A stretch of 64,000 bases of DNA from Vandiemenella viatica (Eukaryota > Arthropoda > Insecta > Orthoptera > Morabidae): NCBI GenBank assembly GCA_031002005.1, contig CM061914.1, positions 16,850,148-16,914,147 of the forward strand, read 5' to 3'. Shown one piece after another: positions 1 through 11,511 of this stretch. Position numbers and translations under genes: made by a program. The stretch's first letter is position 1, and every line of letters begins with the position of its first letter. The notes under the pieces are model-generated. The model was not told the DNA's origin and did no database searches. It worked only from the letters and a program-made list of their open reading frames with translations.

Positions 1-1071
1 AGTGGCTGGGCTTGCGCAATCCTTGCATTGGAAGCAGCCACTGATAGATTTATTATATTGGTACAGGAAAATTCCAACATGTTGTGAACTCAAAGAAGGA
101 TAGACAAAGTAAATTATCAAAGCTTAAGGATCGTTCCATCTTAGGATGTGGTCATTGTGGATGCATACTGTGATGATTTGGTTGTTGTACATTTTTGTCA
201 GAGTTAAGCACTACAAAACAGGTTTCCAGGGTCATTGTGAATGGGAGTCATATATGGTCACACGTCTATGTAAGAGAGGATGCTGGAAGAAAGTCTACAT
301 GCCAAAATATTGCACATTTCCTGTGTTAGTTCTTTTTTGTGTTCGTCGTTCCCAGCCGCCTCCATCTATTGTAAGTATTGGGTTTTCCTTACTTTTATTG
401 GCTTAAAGCATTTTCTTGCTCACTGTTGTTATTAAATATATATATTAAAAAAAACATGTGCTCCCCATCCTAACACATGGCTAGAAACAGATTCAAGGGA
501 CTGGAGTGAAATTCCAGACAAGACAAAATCAGGAGGATATCAGTCTGACTGCAACTATGACGGCAAAAAAAATCATTCTAAACATGTTAGTAGAATCAAA
601 ACAAATGGTTTCATTACATGATGAAAATGGTACTAAGGCATATTTGAAAAAATTATTAACTGTAAAAATACCAAGATGTAGTACAGAGTGGAAAAAGGTA
701 TTGGAAGAAGTGCCAGTAAGACATTTTACGGGAAAAGTTTGTTCATTACCCCACACAGTCTGCTGAAGTGGAAAAACGAAGGTGGTAATTGAATTTGTCT
801 TACCACTCAAAATTATTTTGTCCAGTTCTAGCGTCAGCTCTGTAACTGGTAGTGGAGATGCTACAAAATTAAAACTAAAATAAACAAAATTTAAGTGAAA
901 AGATGAGGGACGATTATAATACCTCAGTATACGCAAAATCTGGCGATTGTTTCTACACTTAGAACAACAGGTGACAGACAACGCAAAATCTTTTTTTTTC
1001 TTCCTTCAGTTGTCAAAAGTAAATAGCAGAAAATTTGACATAAAACAACGGGGAAACAAAATTGTACTCAC
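1..1071. other. Unassigned DNA, no recognised gene
   Basis: Several short open frames occur on both strands but none shows a family I recognise or a splice-bounded structure. On the minus strand this would be the region downstream of the exon at 1072-1268, so it may hold the 3' end of that gene. One acceptor-like site (ttacag) near 840 is followed at once by a stop in the required frame, so no further exon is called. Confidence 0.4.
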
Positions 1072-1268
1072 AACAAAGGTGACGGCTAAAAATCCGACTG
1101 CGGCAAAGAGGATGACGAAGAAGGGTAGCTGCCAGTCGCGCCTCCAGCTGCCGTCCAAGGCCACCACGACACCCTGGGGGCGCGGGGGGGCACCTGGGGG
1201 TCCACCGTCGTCGGGCGAACGTCGCGCCCCCGTTGTGCCGTCAGGTGGCTCCTCCGTCGGCGCATCGT
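1072..1268 (-). CDS. Putative exon: proline-rich linker and transmembrane helix of a small membrane protein
   Basis: On the minus strand this segment is preceded by a pyrimidine/AG acceptor (gtgtgccacag at 1269 and above) and followed by a strong donor, GTGAGTAC, at 1071-1064. It is 197 bp: two bases completing a split codon plus 65 codons, ending on a codon boundary. It encodes an acidic, Pro/Gly-rich stretch (DAPTEEPPDGTTG, then GGPPGAPPRP), then charged residues and one hydrophobic helix (LPFFVILFAAVGFLAVTFV) typical of a single-pass membrane protein. GC content is far above the surrounding DNA. If the donor is not used, the frame continues about 21 codons to a stop at 1006-1008. The split codon at its start pairs exactly with the exon at 1483-1668 (G + AC = Asp). 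I do not recognise the family. Confidence 0.5.
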
Positions 1269-1482
1269 CTGTGGCACACACGATTTATGAACAAAAAATC
1301 AACTTAGTAACTAACAAATTATGGTGCTCACATTTTCTTAAAGTCATAGAATGCAGAGAATTACTTACAAAGCCAATATTAACACAACATGACTATTTCT
1401 TAGGAAAATAGTTAATTTTGTAGGTGTTATTTGAGGAGCTTCTGCACCTCCGACATTCGCTTGGCAGGGACTATTGTCTTAC
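1269..1482 (-). other. Putative 214-bp intron
   Basis: AT-rich segment between two GC-rich open segments, starting GTAAGA and ending in a pyrimidine-containing tract with CAG on the minus strand. Removing it joins the two flanking frames without a stop. Confidence 0.45.
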
Positions 1483-1668
1483 CGACAGCAGTTGTGGCGG
1501 CGTCGTTGACCAGCTGGTACTGGAAGTGTGGCACGGGTGCAGAGGCCATCAGCTGCCGCAACAGCAGCTCCCCCGCGGGCCCGTGCACATTCCCTTCACT
1601 CCTCGTCGATTCGCTCACATTCTCCTCCGCCACGACCAAAACTGACCGACTCGTCCCAGCACACCCAC
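1483..1668 (-). CDS. Putative exon: ectodomain of a small membrane protein
   Basis: Minus-strand segment bounded by an acceptor (tcattacag, 1669 and above) and a consensus donor GTAAGA at 1482 and below. It is 186 bp: two bases of a split codon, 61 codons and one base of the next split codon, phase-compatible with the exon at 1072-1268 across a 214-bp intron. The product has one N-glycosylation sequon (NVSES), a Leu-rich segment (GELLLRQLMASAPVP) and no transmembrane segment, so it reads as an extracellular part ahead of the helix encoded by the next exon. The start phase (needs one preceding base) also fits the candidate first exon at 9756-9831. The family is unknown to me; conservation in related insects would decide whether it is real. 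Confidence 0.48.
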
Positions 1669-1734
1669 CTGTAATGACAAAAATCATTACGATTTTTTTT
1701 CCCTTACGATTTTACATCTCGTCGACACAATTAG

Positions 1735-1925
1735 AGGCAGGAAAGGACTGCGCACAAGTAATTCGGCCATAGCCTTTTGAAGGAAGCATCTCGGCATTCA
1801 CGTGGAGTGATTTTGGGAAACTGTGGAAAACCCAAATTTGGGTGCACGGACCGGGATTCGAACCCACGTCTTTCTGAATGCAAGGCCAGAGTGCACTCGG
1901 TACTGTGTGAAAATGTCTCCTTGAG
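1735..1925 (-). mobile_element. tRNA-derived SINE copy, family A (partial)
   Basis: Reading on the minus strand, the B-box-like gggttcgaatcccgg is followed by a body found at several other places in this window (17776, 27245, 57640 and 60225 on plus; 13980 and 47262 on minus): ccaaatttgggttttcc, then a segment ending in gccgaattac. Family A copies share this order. This one lacks the 3' tail seen at 17776-18007. Confidence 0.7.
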
Positions 1926-2066
1926 TAAGTAATGTCAATTCTTAGGACACCAAACAATATGTCAAGTATTATGGCATCAGAGCTTGAGAGGAAGACTACA
2001 AGACTGATATGACAAAGACATACGCAAGCGGTAGCTGGATCACCTAGACTGTTCAAGCTCTACCTC

Positions 2067-2865
2067 TAAAGGCGTGTCCACACTATGCCTATGGCAAAGG
2101 TAAGAAAAGGCCATACAGCACAATCAGCTGGCAAAGCCGTATGGCAGATCTAAAAATTACCTGCACCCGCATACGAAACATCATTCGGTGACAAAATGAT
2201 AGTCGAAGAGATTGCTGCCACTGGAGCAATGACAGTCGAAAGTGAACCACGCAAATGGTTGTTTTTGACACCGTCTCACTCTCTACGGTAGATCCAGATA
2301 TCGATGCAGTGATTTCATGTATTATTTACCAAGTGGGGGTGGTTTCCACAAGTTCTTCCAAATCTTGAGCAGTGTTTTTGAAACTCTCCTCAATTTGACA
2401 GGGTTAAAAAAATTACCAAGAGTAACAACATTTAGAACAGTTACTCCATTCTGTGAAAATTTAGCAGTTAGACCGCAGTTTTAATCTCTGATAAGAGATG
2501 TACAGCTAGATTCATTATTTTCCTATTAATTCCTTCTTTATCAACACCAAAAATAATTACTATATCCACGAGGATATTAAGCCATTTATTACAATATTTG
2601 TATTCTTCTAATCTACAATCTCACAAAACATACAGAGTCCGGTAAAGCTCTATTAATGCAAAGAATTTCTCATGAAATGCTAACTGAAGCCACTCGAGGC
2701 CAAGTGACACCTCCACAGTACACAGTGTCTTCAGGAATGTCACGTCTTCCTTTAATGTGTACGGCAAGCCGTGTGGCACAGTTTGGCCATATTACACAGG
2801 CCAACACACAAGTCCACACTAGCCACACAGTCGTTCCTTGTCTTATGACAGTGTGGACGCACCTT
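2067..2865. mobile_element. Candidate non-autonomous DNA transposon, Harbinger-like ends
   Basis: The left end reads aaggcgtgtccacact and the right end agtgtggacgcacctt, an imperfect terminal inverted repeat of about 17 bp. Just inside, ggccatacagcac and gccgtatggc on the left are mirrored by gccgtgtggcac and ggccatatt on the right. There is no transposase frame. End sequence resembles PIF/Harbinger elements, but no clean 3-bp duplication is seen, so the class is inference. Confidence 0.5.
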
Positions 2866-3544
2866 ACGAAGCCGTATCGTTCTACGATTGAACTTGTGAA
2901 ACAGAGATTTGTGTCATAATTATATTAAGATGCATATATGAAACAGTAAGGGGAGGAAAGAGCAGATTTGGAGAATCGTGCAGGTAAAACTTGGAAGTAA
3001 CAATAGGCATACAGAGGGGATGAGAGCAAGGAATGGGAAGAAACCAACACAGTGTGGAACGATTTCACGACATTCCGAACGTGAGGCCCAAACGTTACTA
3101 CTTATAGATAAAGTCGATGTTTCATTAACTTTATAAAAACCTCGATCAGAGAGGAAAGTGTTCTATTCAGTACAGTAGATTTGTTGCAGTCAAATCAATG
3201 CATAATTGCTAGCAAATTAATTATAACACACAGAGGCAGTCACTGAGACACAGCCACTATTTAGTAAAAAGTCTCCAAGTCAATCAACCTGGCTCGTACG
3301 GGAAGGATAAATAATTTCTCATGCATATCCCCGCTATACTAAAAAGGTATAGAACAGTGGACTTGTTAACAGAGGATAAGTATCCTTGACGGAAACTGAA
3401 TGTTTATATCTGTAAAAACTGTAGGATTGTATGCAAATAAAACAGTAATAAATGTAGTTAGTTATATTATGTGCACTGCATATTAGTCGTCTGTCTCGGA
3501 ATATAAAATATATTATTGAATATGATTTTTCATATGTAGCCTTG
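2866..3544. other. Unassigned AT-rich DNA
   Basis: No open frame, repeat or splice-bounded segment that I can support. It would lie inside the long intron of the candidate minus-strand gene. Confidence 0.4.
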
Positions 3545-3896
3545 CTCCAAACTTAATTTATTTTAATGATTTATTTATTTTGTATGGCAGAAGAAATACA
3601 AAAACAGTAACTACATTAACTTACAATAAATATAACAATTACTACAGACTGATGTCTAACGATTGCAGCCATTCAATTGCTTCTGTTGTTGCTTTGTGAA
3701 TCTGATTCATTGTACCACTGATGAGAGGGCATTCCATGGCGATGTGGTAAATGGTTTGCTCATAGTTACCGCAGTCACAAGAAGGATTCTCTGTCATTCC
3801 CCACTTGTACAACCAGTAGTTGCATCTGCCGTGGCCTGTTCTCACTCAGTTCAGTGCTGTCCAGGTTTTCCTAGGAAGGTTAAATCCAGGAAGTTG

Positions 3897-5000
3897 TCAT
3901 GTAGGGTCTTGGATTAGCGCCTGTTTGTCGGGGTTGGAATTTGTCCACTCAGCGCACCATGCTTCGCCTATGTTGAAATTATTTTGGACCAACTCTTGAC
4001 CAAACTTCCATGTTGAATATCTAGATTTTAGTCTATTTGGAGCTTTGTGTGTGCAGTCCTGATGAATTGGAAGTTGTGGATAACTTAAGCATTTCTGCCA
4101 TTCCTTTTTTAATGCCGCTTGTCTTTGGAGACTTGGTGGGGCGATGTTAGAGAGTACAGGCAGCCAGTCTGTAGGTGTAGATTTAACAGTTCCAGATATT
4201 GTTCTCATTGTGTCATTTAGTTGAACGTCGATCTTTTTTGTGTGACTGCTGTTTAGCCATACTGGACTGCAGTATTCGGCAGTTGAATATACCAGAGGAG
4301 CAAGAGCTGATGTTCTGAGAGCTGCGGCATGTGCTCTCCAACCCGTTCCTGAAACTTTGTGAAGGATGTTATTTCGAGTTTTTACTTTTGCCGCTATTTT
4401 ATGGATATGTTCCTTATATGTCAATGACCGGTCAATAACCACACCTAGATATTTTGGATGAGGATTGTATTTAAGTAATTGGTCTCTGAATTTTATTTGA
4501 GGTCTATAGTGGGCTTTTCTATTGTTTAGGTGGAATGAGCTGACCTCTGTCTTATTTATATTCAGCTTCAGGCGCCAAGTGTTGAAGTACTCATTCAGTT
4601 TCTGAAGATCAATTGTGAGAATTTCTTCAGTTGTTTTGAAGTCGCTAGATTGTGCTGTCGTGACTATGTCATCAGCGTATATAAACTTCCTAGAAGTGGT
4701 AGATGACAAGTATGAGGTGTAGATGTTGAAAAGTAGTGGAGCAAGGACTGATCCTTGTGGTAGCCCGTTGTTTAATCTGTAAGATTTGCTTCTATTCCCA
4801 TTTAGATGAACCTCAATCATTCGATTGCATAGCATGTCATTCAACAGAGAGGCAATCGTTTTGCACGGGATAATCCTAAGGAATTTCAGGATCATTCCCT
4901 TCCTCCAGACTGTGTCATATGCTGCAGTCAAATCTACAAACACTGCCAAGGTCTTTTTCCAATTTTGGAATCCCTTTTCGATGTGGTTGGTCAGCGCCAT
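3897..5000 (-). pseudogene. LINE reverse transcriptase, catalytic core and thumb
   Basis: A 367-residue open frame. Motif A is FVDLTAAYDTVW with catalytic Asp about residue 23; motif B is GLPQGSVLAPLLFNIY near 79-94; motif C is IYADD with both Asp near 110-111. The thumb and a C-terminal domain follow (HPKYLGVVIDRSLTYKEHI, then EYCSPVWLNSS). In a complete element this enzyme copies the LINE RNA at a nicked chromosomal target. Catalytic residues are preserved, but the frame is separated by shifts from the fingers upstream and from the C-terminal Cys/His piece downstream, so it is a relic. Confidence 0.85.
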
Positions 5001-5058
5001 TACTTGGTCGCAACAATTCCGGTTTGGTCGAAATCCTGCCTGCTCAGTTGGTATGTAG

Positions 5059-5616
5059 TCAAGGACTTTTCTCTGAGATCCTGTTATAGATGGCTCTTTT
5101 GAGCAGCTTGTAACATGAACTCAGAAGAGCTATTGGTCTATAATCTTCTGGGCTGCAGCCAGTTTTGCCTGGTTTCAATATAGCTATCACCTTGGTTCTT
5201 TTAAGGAGGTTTGGGACTTTACCGCATTTTAGGATATTGCTGAAAAATTTGGCAATCCAATCGAATGTTCGCGGGCCACAGTGTTTTAGAAATTCCGGGT
5301 ATACTCCATCTATCCCTGCAGCCTTACCAAATTTGGTTTCTTTCAATGCCATTGAAATCTCCGAGACTGTGAAATCTGCTGCAAATGGAGAATTTCTGTC
5401 AGCTTGAAGTAATCTGAGCTTTAGTTCATTTTGGATTACTTTAGACTTGTTGCTTAAAGTGTTAGTTGATTTTCTAGTTAGGTTAACAATTCTCTGTGCT
5501 ACTTGATCTGGTTTTATCTTTGAGCTCTTGCTAGTGGTATCTACAACGTTACTTCCTAGTTTGCGCAAAAGTGACCACGTTTTTCTGCTTGAATGCTGAA
5601 AATTTACGTTTTGCAT
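5059..5616 (-). pseudogene. LINE reverse transcriptase, N-terminal fingers
   Basis: 185-residue frame ending shortly before the catalytic core at 3897-5000. It contains the region preceding motif A of Jockey/CR1-type enzymes: KAAGIDGVYPEFLKHCG, then IAILKPGKTGCSPEDYRPI and ALLSSCYKLLKRAIYNRI. A frame shift near 5040-5060 separates it from the core, and a second near 5600 separates it from the linker at 5549-5824. Confidence 0.8.
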
Positions 5617-5850
5617 TAATTCTTCCCATTTCTCTTTTTCTCACCGAGTCTAAAGAGCGTAGAAGTTCATCTGCAATCTCTGGGTCATTACTGAGTTCGT
5701 ATTCCCTGTACAGCTCGTTACATTTCAGGCTCCAGCCGGGGATGTATTCCGTTCTATATCCTCTAGGGATATGCTGTTTAGCTATAGCACAAAGCAACCT
5801 TGAGAAGTGCTGGTAATTTTTCATATTTGGTGCAATCCATTGTATGTTAT

Positions 5851-8800
5851 GTTCTATTTAACATAGACAATCTGCAGTAAAGAATTTGATAGTGGAATAT
5901 TGCTAGCAGAAGCAATCATTTTATAATTAATAATACAATTGGAGATTTACTGAAACTCCAATTCTAAAAACAACTTTTCACCTCACATGGTATTAACACC
6001 TTTTCTCTCTCGCTTTTTCCCCTAGAAGTTGTGATTAGTTATTAAATGTGATCTGGACCGCAAGAGCTAAAAAACTTAACTACTGGATTATTTTTTGAAT
6101 TTATTAGAATCAGTAATTTTCTACTCTGGATTGTTTATGATAATCATAGTATGTTCGGATTGTTATAGCGGCGTCATGATCTCTAGTAATCCAAATATTA
6201 ACAGCAATTTGATAAATGCTAAGAGAACTAAATAACAGACAAAAAAATTATGACAGGTTACAGATTAGTAACTCTGATAGTTGCGAAAGAGGAAGATTAT
6301 AAAAGGCCACAATGACATAAAATTCAAGAAAAAAACAAATACATAATATTCCACATGTTTAAGGCCTGCACTTTGTTCACCTAAAATACCATCCTTTGCC
6401 TCTGTATGTTAACGTGCCCCTACATTCCACTTTAGTAAGAATTTAATTCACATAAGCTACTCTCAGTTTGTAGCAAAGTGTAATACATCATGTTGAAATA
6501 ATATCACATAAATTAAGTCATTCAGCCTTCACTTTGTGTAAAATTAAGTTACTGCTGCAGTTAAAGAAATAGCAACTTAGTCATCATAATCAAAAAGGGA
6601 CGGCCTATAAGTTCAGAAATAATATACAAAAGGGTGGCTCCACTAGGACATCTGTTGAAGGAATTATCCTTTATGTCTGAAGGTTTGTGCATACATTACT
6701 TGGGTGATGACATTTAAGAATATATACATTTTATATAGATATGAAATATATACCAACTTACACTAAGACCATTTTAACATTAAAAGCAAAATGATTACAG
6801 GATGCCATATTTTGACCAGTGAAAAGTGGAATTGCTGGAGATGGTTATTTTGCGAGGAATTGTCATCATAATACTGCAATAGTGAAATGCAAAACACTGC
6901 TAGAAATACTTTCTAAAGTACAATTAGTGGCGTCATACTGGAACAAGGTATATTACAACCTAATTTCTGCTTCAAAATAATGGTCCAGGGTTTATTACAA
7001 CCAAATTGCTACTTGAAAATAATACTACGTCCTGCAATTGACTACCGCAATATTATGACATCATTGGTGCATGTTGTTTTAGCAGAACCGCAATTGAAGC
7101 CACTACAAGAAATGTCAGGCTGCATTTCCACACGACAATAAAAATCACTTAAGAAGCATTTTTTGCATAATAACTTTTATGGAAATGTGCACATTATGAA
7201 CAACTTTTTACTAGATTTTTGATGAACATAAAATTATATTTCCCAAGGAATGTGTGCACTAATTTTCAAACCAAAAGGACAATTCATTCTTGAATTATCC
7301 TCTTTGTGGAGGAGCCCACCAAAGATATCACACAGTGAAGAAAACCTCCAAGAGTGAATAATCACTCACTTAAGCTTATACAAATGAAAGTAAAATTATA
7401 TAGGAACAAATACAGCAAACAACATAAAACAGAATGCTAAAATGGAATGTCTACTGAGGGCACCATTTTAAAATGCTAAAAATTATGAATTTGGTATCAA
7501 CTACCTTAATTTCTCCAACACAGCAAATATCTTTCTTTGCATGGTACCTGGAGTTATATAAATAATGGTGGTGGTAATCAATGGGACTAAAGACGAAGTT
7601 TTCCTTTGGGCCAAAAAGTATTACACACGTTTATTAGATGATATCGTTCAATATATGTTGCTCTTAGTGCTGTAAAATATGAACATGCCACACAAACTTT
7701 ACCCAAAAAGTGCCGTAACATTAAAAGGCAAATGATTGGGAACAGGCATATAGCAACATATAATGATAACGCTTTAACAAGAATCCTTTATCATTTTGGT
7801 ACAGGCTACACTTCAGCATCAACTTGAATTATTTGTTGCAGCTAAATTCATAATGCCTTATACTGAAAAACATTAAAATGCCATTCTTTCAACTTAAATA
7901 CAGCCTATGGTAATACTACCAAAACCACCTTTGATTAATGCTGTAGAATATTGATATCTCTCTACCTCAGACATAAAGTCTGAAATATAAGTAGCATGTG
8001 GATAGTACTATTATTCTTGGAGGTTGAATGTGTAGGCTATACGTAAATATGGAGTTCACCATTTTCTTAACATTTAAAGTGGCTGCAGATTATTATTATT
8101 TTGTGAATTTTGTGCAGTATTTAATTTGTGATCGCTGTGATAGCAACATATTGTCAAATTATACAACCTAAGGAACATGTGCATTTTTATTATACATCAC
8201 AACATGCATGTTGTTAAAGGCTCACCACTTAATGGTACGGCAACTTTTGTGTTATGTTTGTGCAGTATGTATATAACATCATTGTCTAAGGGACATGTGT
8301 ACCAATTTTCAGACCAAAAGCACAGCTCCTTCTCGAATCTCAATATTAAACTAGTATTGATTTTGTACACTGCAATATGCAATAATAATGAGTAGTAGCC
8401 TTAAGACAGTAAAGTAAACTATTGAACAGAAATAAGAATTGACTTTTCCCCCAATTGTCTTCATCAAATTGGAATAAAGATTGCTTCAAAATATGAGTCA
8501 CTGCACAGTCATGTTCCAAATCAACTTATAAAAATCCCTGTGTCCAATGTGGAATGTTTAAAAATGAGTTCTTACAACATAGTACAAAACTAAGACATCA
8601 AATAGGAGGATACTTTTTATCACATTTTGATAATTTGTTTCTTTCAGAATCCAAATCTTCCGAACTAATGTCACGGAAAGATAGCACACCTAACAAAAGA
8701 GGTATTCGATGTTCCTTACTAAATATGAGCCACAATTTTTTTGGACCCTGAATAGATTGACTTCCAAATTAAGGCCATGCAATTTCATGATAAAAATCGG

Positions 8801-9755
8801 AATCGTATTAAGTAACGTTTAATTTTACTCCTATAAAACCACCGCTTCGGCTACTTGTAATATATGAACTTTAAAAGAGCACAGCTACTTAATCAGTACA
8901 ATATACATTAATGTATTAAAGGTTTTTCACATTTTCATTTCCAGCAATGTAGAACAGATTCAAACTCATAATTATCTAAGACACAGTAATTGTAACAGTC
9001 CGTAAATTAAAACGAAATATTAAATCAGTAGGTACCAACAGTCAGCATGCAAAAATCCTTTGCATAAAAGTTGTCAAAGTTGCATTGTATCCTACATTAA
9101 CCGACTCCTCTACATATAACTTCCAGCACCGAAACTGGTCACATCTCTCGCCTCCATGGGCACTTCACAAACACGTTTCAAGTAATATTTTCGGTTTCAG
9201 CTTGATTCACAAAACACTCACCACAAAACAGAATCTCATAATGTCTAAAATTACTCCGTCGCCATATGAAAAAGAGAACACACAGATCCATGCTGTTACT
9301 GTACCACCTAGCAATTGACAGCATTGTTCTCAAATGATCCACACACTGTCAGTCCACTAATCTGATACCTCTGTATCAACAGTTGTGTTTACAAAAATCA
9401 TTCACGATTACCGAAGACACACATTAACACACAGTGACGTCAAACAATCTTGTTAGCTTTCACTATACCAAATCTTATTTTCAATACAAATCTGTGTGAC
9501 ATGCATCACAATCAAGTTTAAAACCACTAGCGAATATAAAGAAAATGTAACATATTGAAAATAACAATGCTAAAATTGATATGTAGTCCAATGTTTCACT
9601 TCCTTCGTTATCCCGTTGCTCAACTGAACTACAACTAGACAAACGTTTGTCCGAATAAAGATATATCCTGTTGCCTGTCACGTTTTTTTGCTCTCTCTTA
9701 TCAGCAGAGGACCATTAGATAGCACCTGGTACAAAAACAGTGTTGATATGATTAC
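5851..9755. other. AT-rich anonymous DNA, putative long intron
   Basis: No gene or recognised transposon. It lies between candidate exons at 9756-9831 and 1483-1668. A short degenerate direct similarity is visible: about 7245-7300 and 8285-8340 share caattttcaRaccaaaag-type sequence. Otherwise only short, non-descript open frames. Confidence 0.4.
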
Positions 9756-9831
9756 CTGGTATCTCTAAACTTCGCAATATAAGTACGGTCTGCAGCAGAT
9801 AAACACACACCGCCGTACTCGATGTCGCCAT
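9756..9831 (-). CDS. Candidate first coding exon with signal-peptide-like start
   Basis: On the minus strand an ATG at 9831 opens MATSSTAVCVYLLQTVLIL, a short polar start followed by a hydrophobic core as in a secretory signal, then RSLEIP and a donor (CCAG then GTAATC) at 9756/9755. The exon gives 25 codons plus one base. That single base plus the GT that opens the exon at 1483-1668 makes a Gly codon, so direct joining gives signal peptide, ectodomain and transmembrane helix in one frame. The surrounding 150 bp is GC-richer than its flanks and has an inverted CCAAT box upstream. Joining over about 8 kb is inference; chance phase agreement is one in three. Confidence 0.38.
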
Positions 9832-9839
9832 ATTGAAGT

Positions 9840-9990
9840 CTGACGCAGGATTAAAAGCATCCCTGGATGAGCGCCGTAGCCCGCAGCTCGAGCGTAAAAT
9901 CAACCAATAAGAAGTGGCCGCTTTCAAAAAGGCGGGATACCTCGTCTCTGTGCTAGTTAAAAGGCCTATAAGCAGGATGAGGCATTCGGA
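9840..9990 (-). promoter_or_regulatory. Candidate promoter region for the minus-strand gene
   Basis: Upstream of the ATG at 9831 on the minus strand the base composition rises, with CpG-containing segments (acgctcgagc, ctacggcgctc), an inverted CCAAT box (cttattggttg, near 9905), and a GC-box-like cccgccttttt near 9930-9945. There is no clear TATA box in the usual place. Supported only by composition and motif order. Confidence 0.3.
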
Positions 9991-10784
9991 GCGTGAGCAG
10001 AGGATTAATTAGGTGTGTCGTGTATACTTAGAATATATCCGTTTGATTTTTAGCAATGATAGGAAAATATCTGCCAATCATTATGACGGCAGTGTAACGA
10101 CGAAGGCAAGTATAATCGATGTTTACCTTTGACAGGATAAATGTGTCATTCATTTATTGCACATACTGCATTGCAGTAGAGATTTAATTAATAGGTGTTT
10201 TACTTTAGAGAAGTGTACAGTAGCAATTAGTAGTAAATAGGAAACTTCCGAACAGAAATCCAAATTGAAATCAGCAATCACTATAATACGCTACCCTAAA
10301 TATAGAAGGTTTCAAGCTGGTTTTTAGTCTAAATGGAAGGCGGAAGTAAAGATATACAATATCATGAAACTTTAATACATTTCACAAAATCGAAGACATG
10401 CTCATTTAAACATTTTCAAACATCGAAATGTCGGCGAGTAATATCCACAAGTAGGCTTTGCACAGCAATAGATAAAATAACATCGAATGGAAATCATTTC
10501 TTTAAACATTTTCACAACTCACCAAAGTAAGGGGCAGAATCAAAGCGATGAATGGTTATGAACTGACCCAGTTAATGGATGGATGGATGCTAGTATCCTT
10601 CCGTAATCTACCAGTTCACGAACTCTTCGCAACGGCCAAAGCAGCTGAGAAACAGAGGAAGGAGAAAAAAGACGACTGTCGCTGGCCGCATCTCCACCGT
10701 TCTTGCCCACGCAACCTGGCACGTATTCAGCATACAGGCGCCGGAAACAACCGACGGCTCTCCCACGGATTTGTATGAATGGGA
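9991..10784. other. Unassigned DNA
   Basis: No recognised gene or repeat. Short frames at 10333-10530 and 10540-10778 lack any family signature. Confidence 0.4.
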
Positions 10785-10895
10785 GAATACGCGACTCTCT
10801 CTCTCTCTCTTTCTTCCTCCCTACCTCCCTCCCACAGTCTCTCTCTCCTTCTCTCTCTCTCCCTCTCTGTCAAATATAAGCACACACACACAGAT
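10785..10895. repeat. CT-rich microsatellite with short CA tract
   Basis: A (CT)n-dominated tract interrupted by TTCC and CCTCC, ending in cacacacaca. Apparent frames here (10727-10909 minus, 10771-10956 plus) are low-complexity artefacts. Confidence 0.9.
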
Positions 10896-11249
10896 GAAGG
10901 GAAAGGCAAGGCCTATCCGTGCTGCTAAGACCCATTCAGAAAAATACGAGCTATGACCTGCGACAACCCAGGGACAAGTCAGAAACGTCGACCCTGCGCA
11001 CCATAGTTGCGTATGAACAACAACATCACTGAACTGCATACTGACAAAAACCGTGCATCAGAAAGGAGGTGAATGTCAAATGGTGGAGGGTTATATAATA
11101 TCGCCCAGATAAATGATAACACAAGGAACACTGCTGAGGAAGGGAAGCCAAGAAAGAGGAGAAGATTGCTGCTTATTATGAGACTCACTTACCACGTCAG
11201 GCAGCACAGACATGACGACGCTGTTCTTTGGTCTGCCCTCTCTTTTTCT

Positions 11250-11445
11250 CACCTGACGGGGACGGCTGATAAACAAGCGGCGGACGCGACGCGCACGGCG
11301 CGACTCGCCTGGCGTCGGCAGCGCCGGCTCGCGCGGGATCGATTTTTTGGCTGCTGCGTGGGCGTCCCCCTGCGGGTGGGCGACGGCCAGAGGTGACAGA
11401 CGCGCCGAATAACGTCGCTGCCGCGTATTGTGGGGAGGCTTACCT
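11250..11445. promoter_or_regulatory. CpG-rich patch
   Basis: A short stretch with very many CpG dinucleotides (for example gcggacgcgacgcgcacgg and ggctcgcgcgggatcg) in otherwise AT-rich, CpG-poor DNA. It could be a promoter or first exon of an unrecognised transcript, or a fragment of a GC-rich repeat. No supported start codon or exon. Confidence 0.35.
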
Positions 11446-11511
11446 GGGCCAATAAAACGTTCCTATTTATTTGGCTTTTCAGCCACCTTCTCTTCATAGC
11501 GTCTTATTTTT

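Larger units (their letters stand above)
3545..5850 (-). mobile_element. 5'-truncated Jockey/CR1-group LINE
   Basis: A non-LTR retrotransposon relic in minus orientation. In order from 5824 down: a linker region after the (missing) endonuclease (5549-5824), the reverse-transcriptase fingers (5059-5616), the catalytic core and thumb (3897-5000), and a C-terminal Cys/His stretch (3642-3845: GHGRCNYWLYKWG, CDCGNYEQT, HIAMECP). The endonuclease and any ORF1 are absent, as expected of target-primed insertion that stops early. Frames are broken near 5600, 5030 and 3870. Confidence 0.85.

Noticed and set aside
1483..1668. Resemblance of GELLLRQLM...FQYQLV to the ADAMTS spacer domain
   Set aside because: Only a few hydrophobic positions agree, there are no thrombospondin repeats nearby, and the exon is followed directly by a transmembrane segment.
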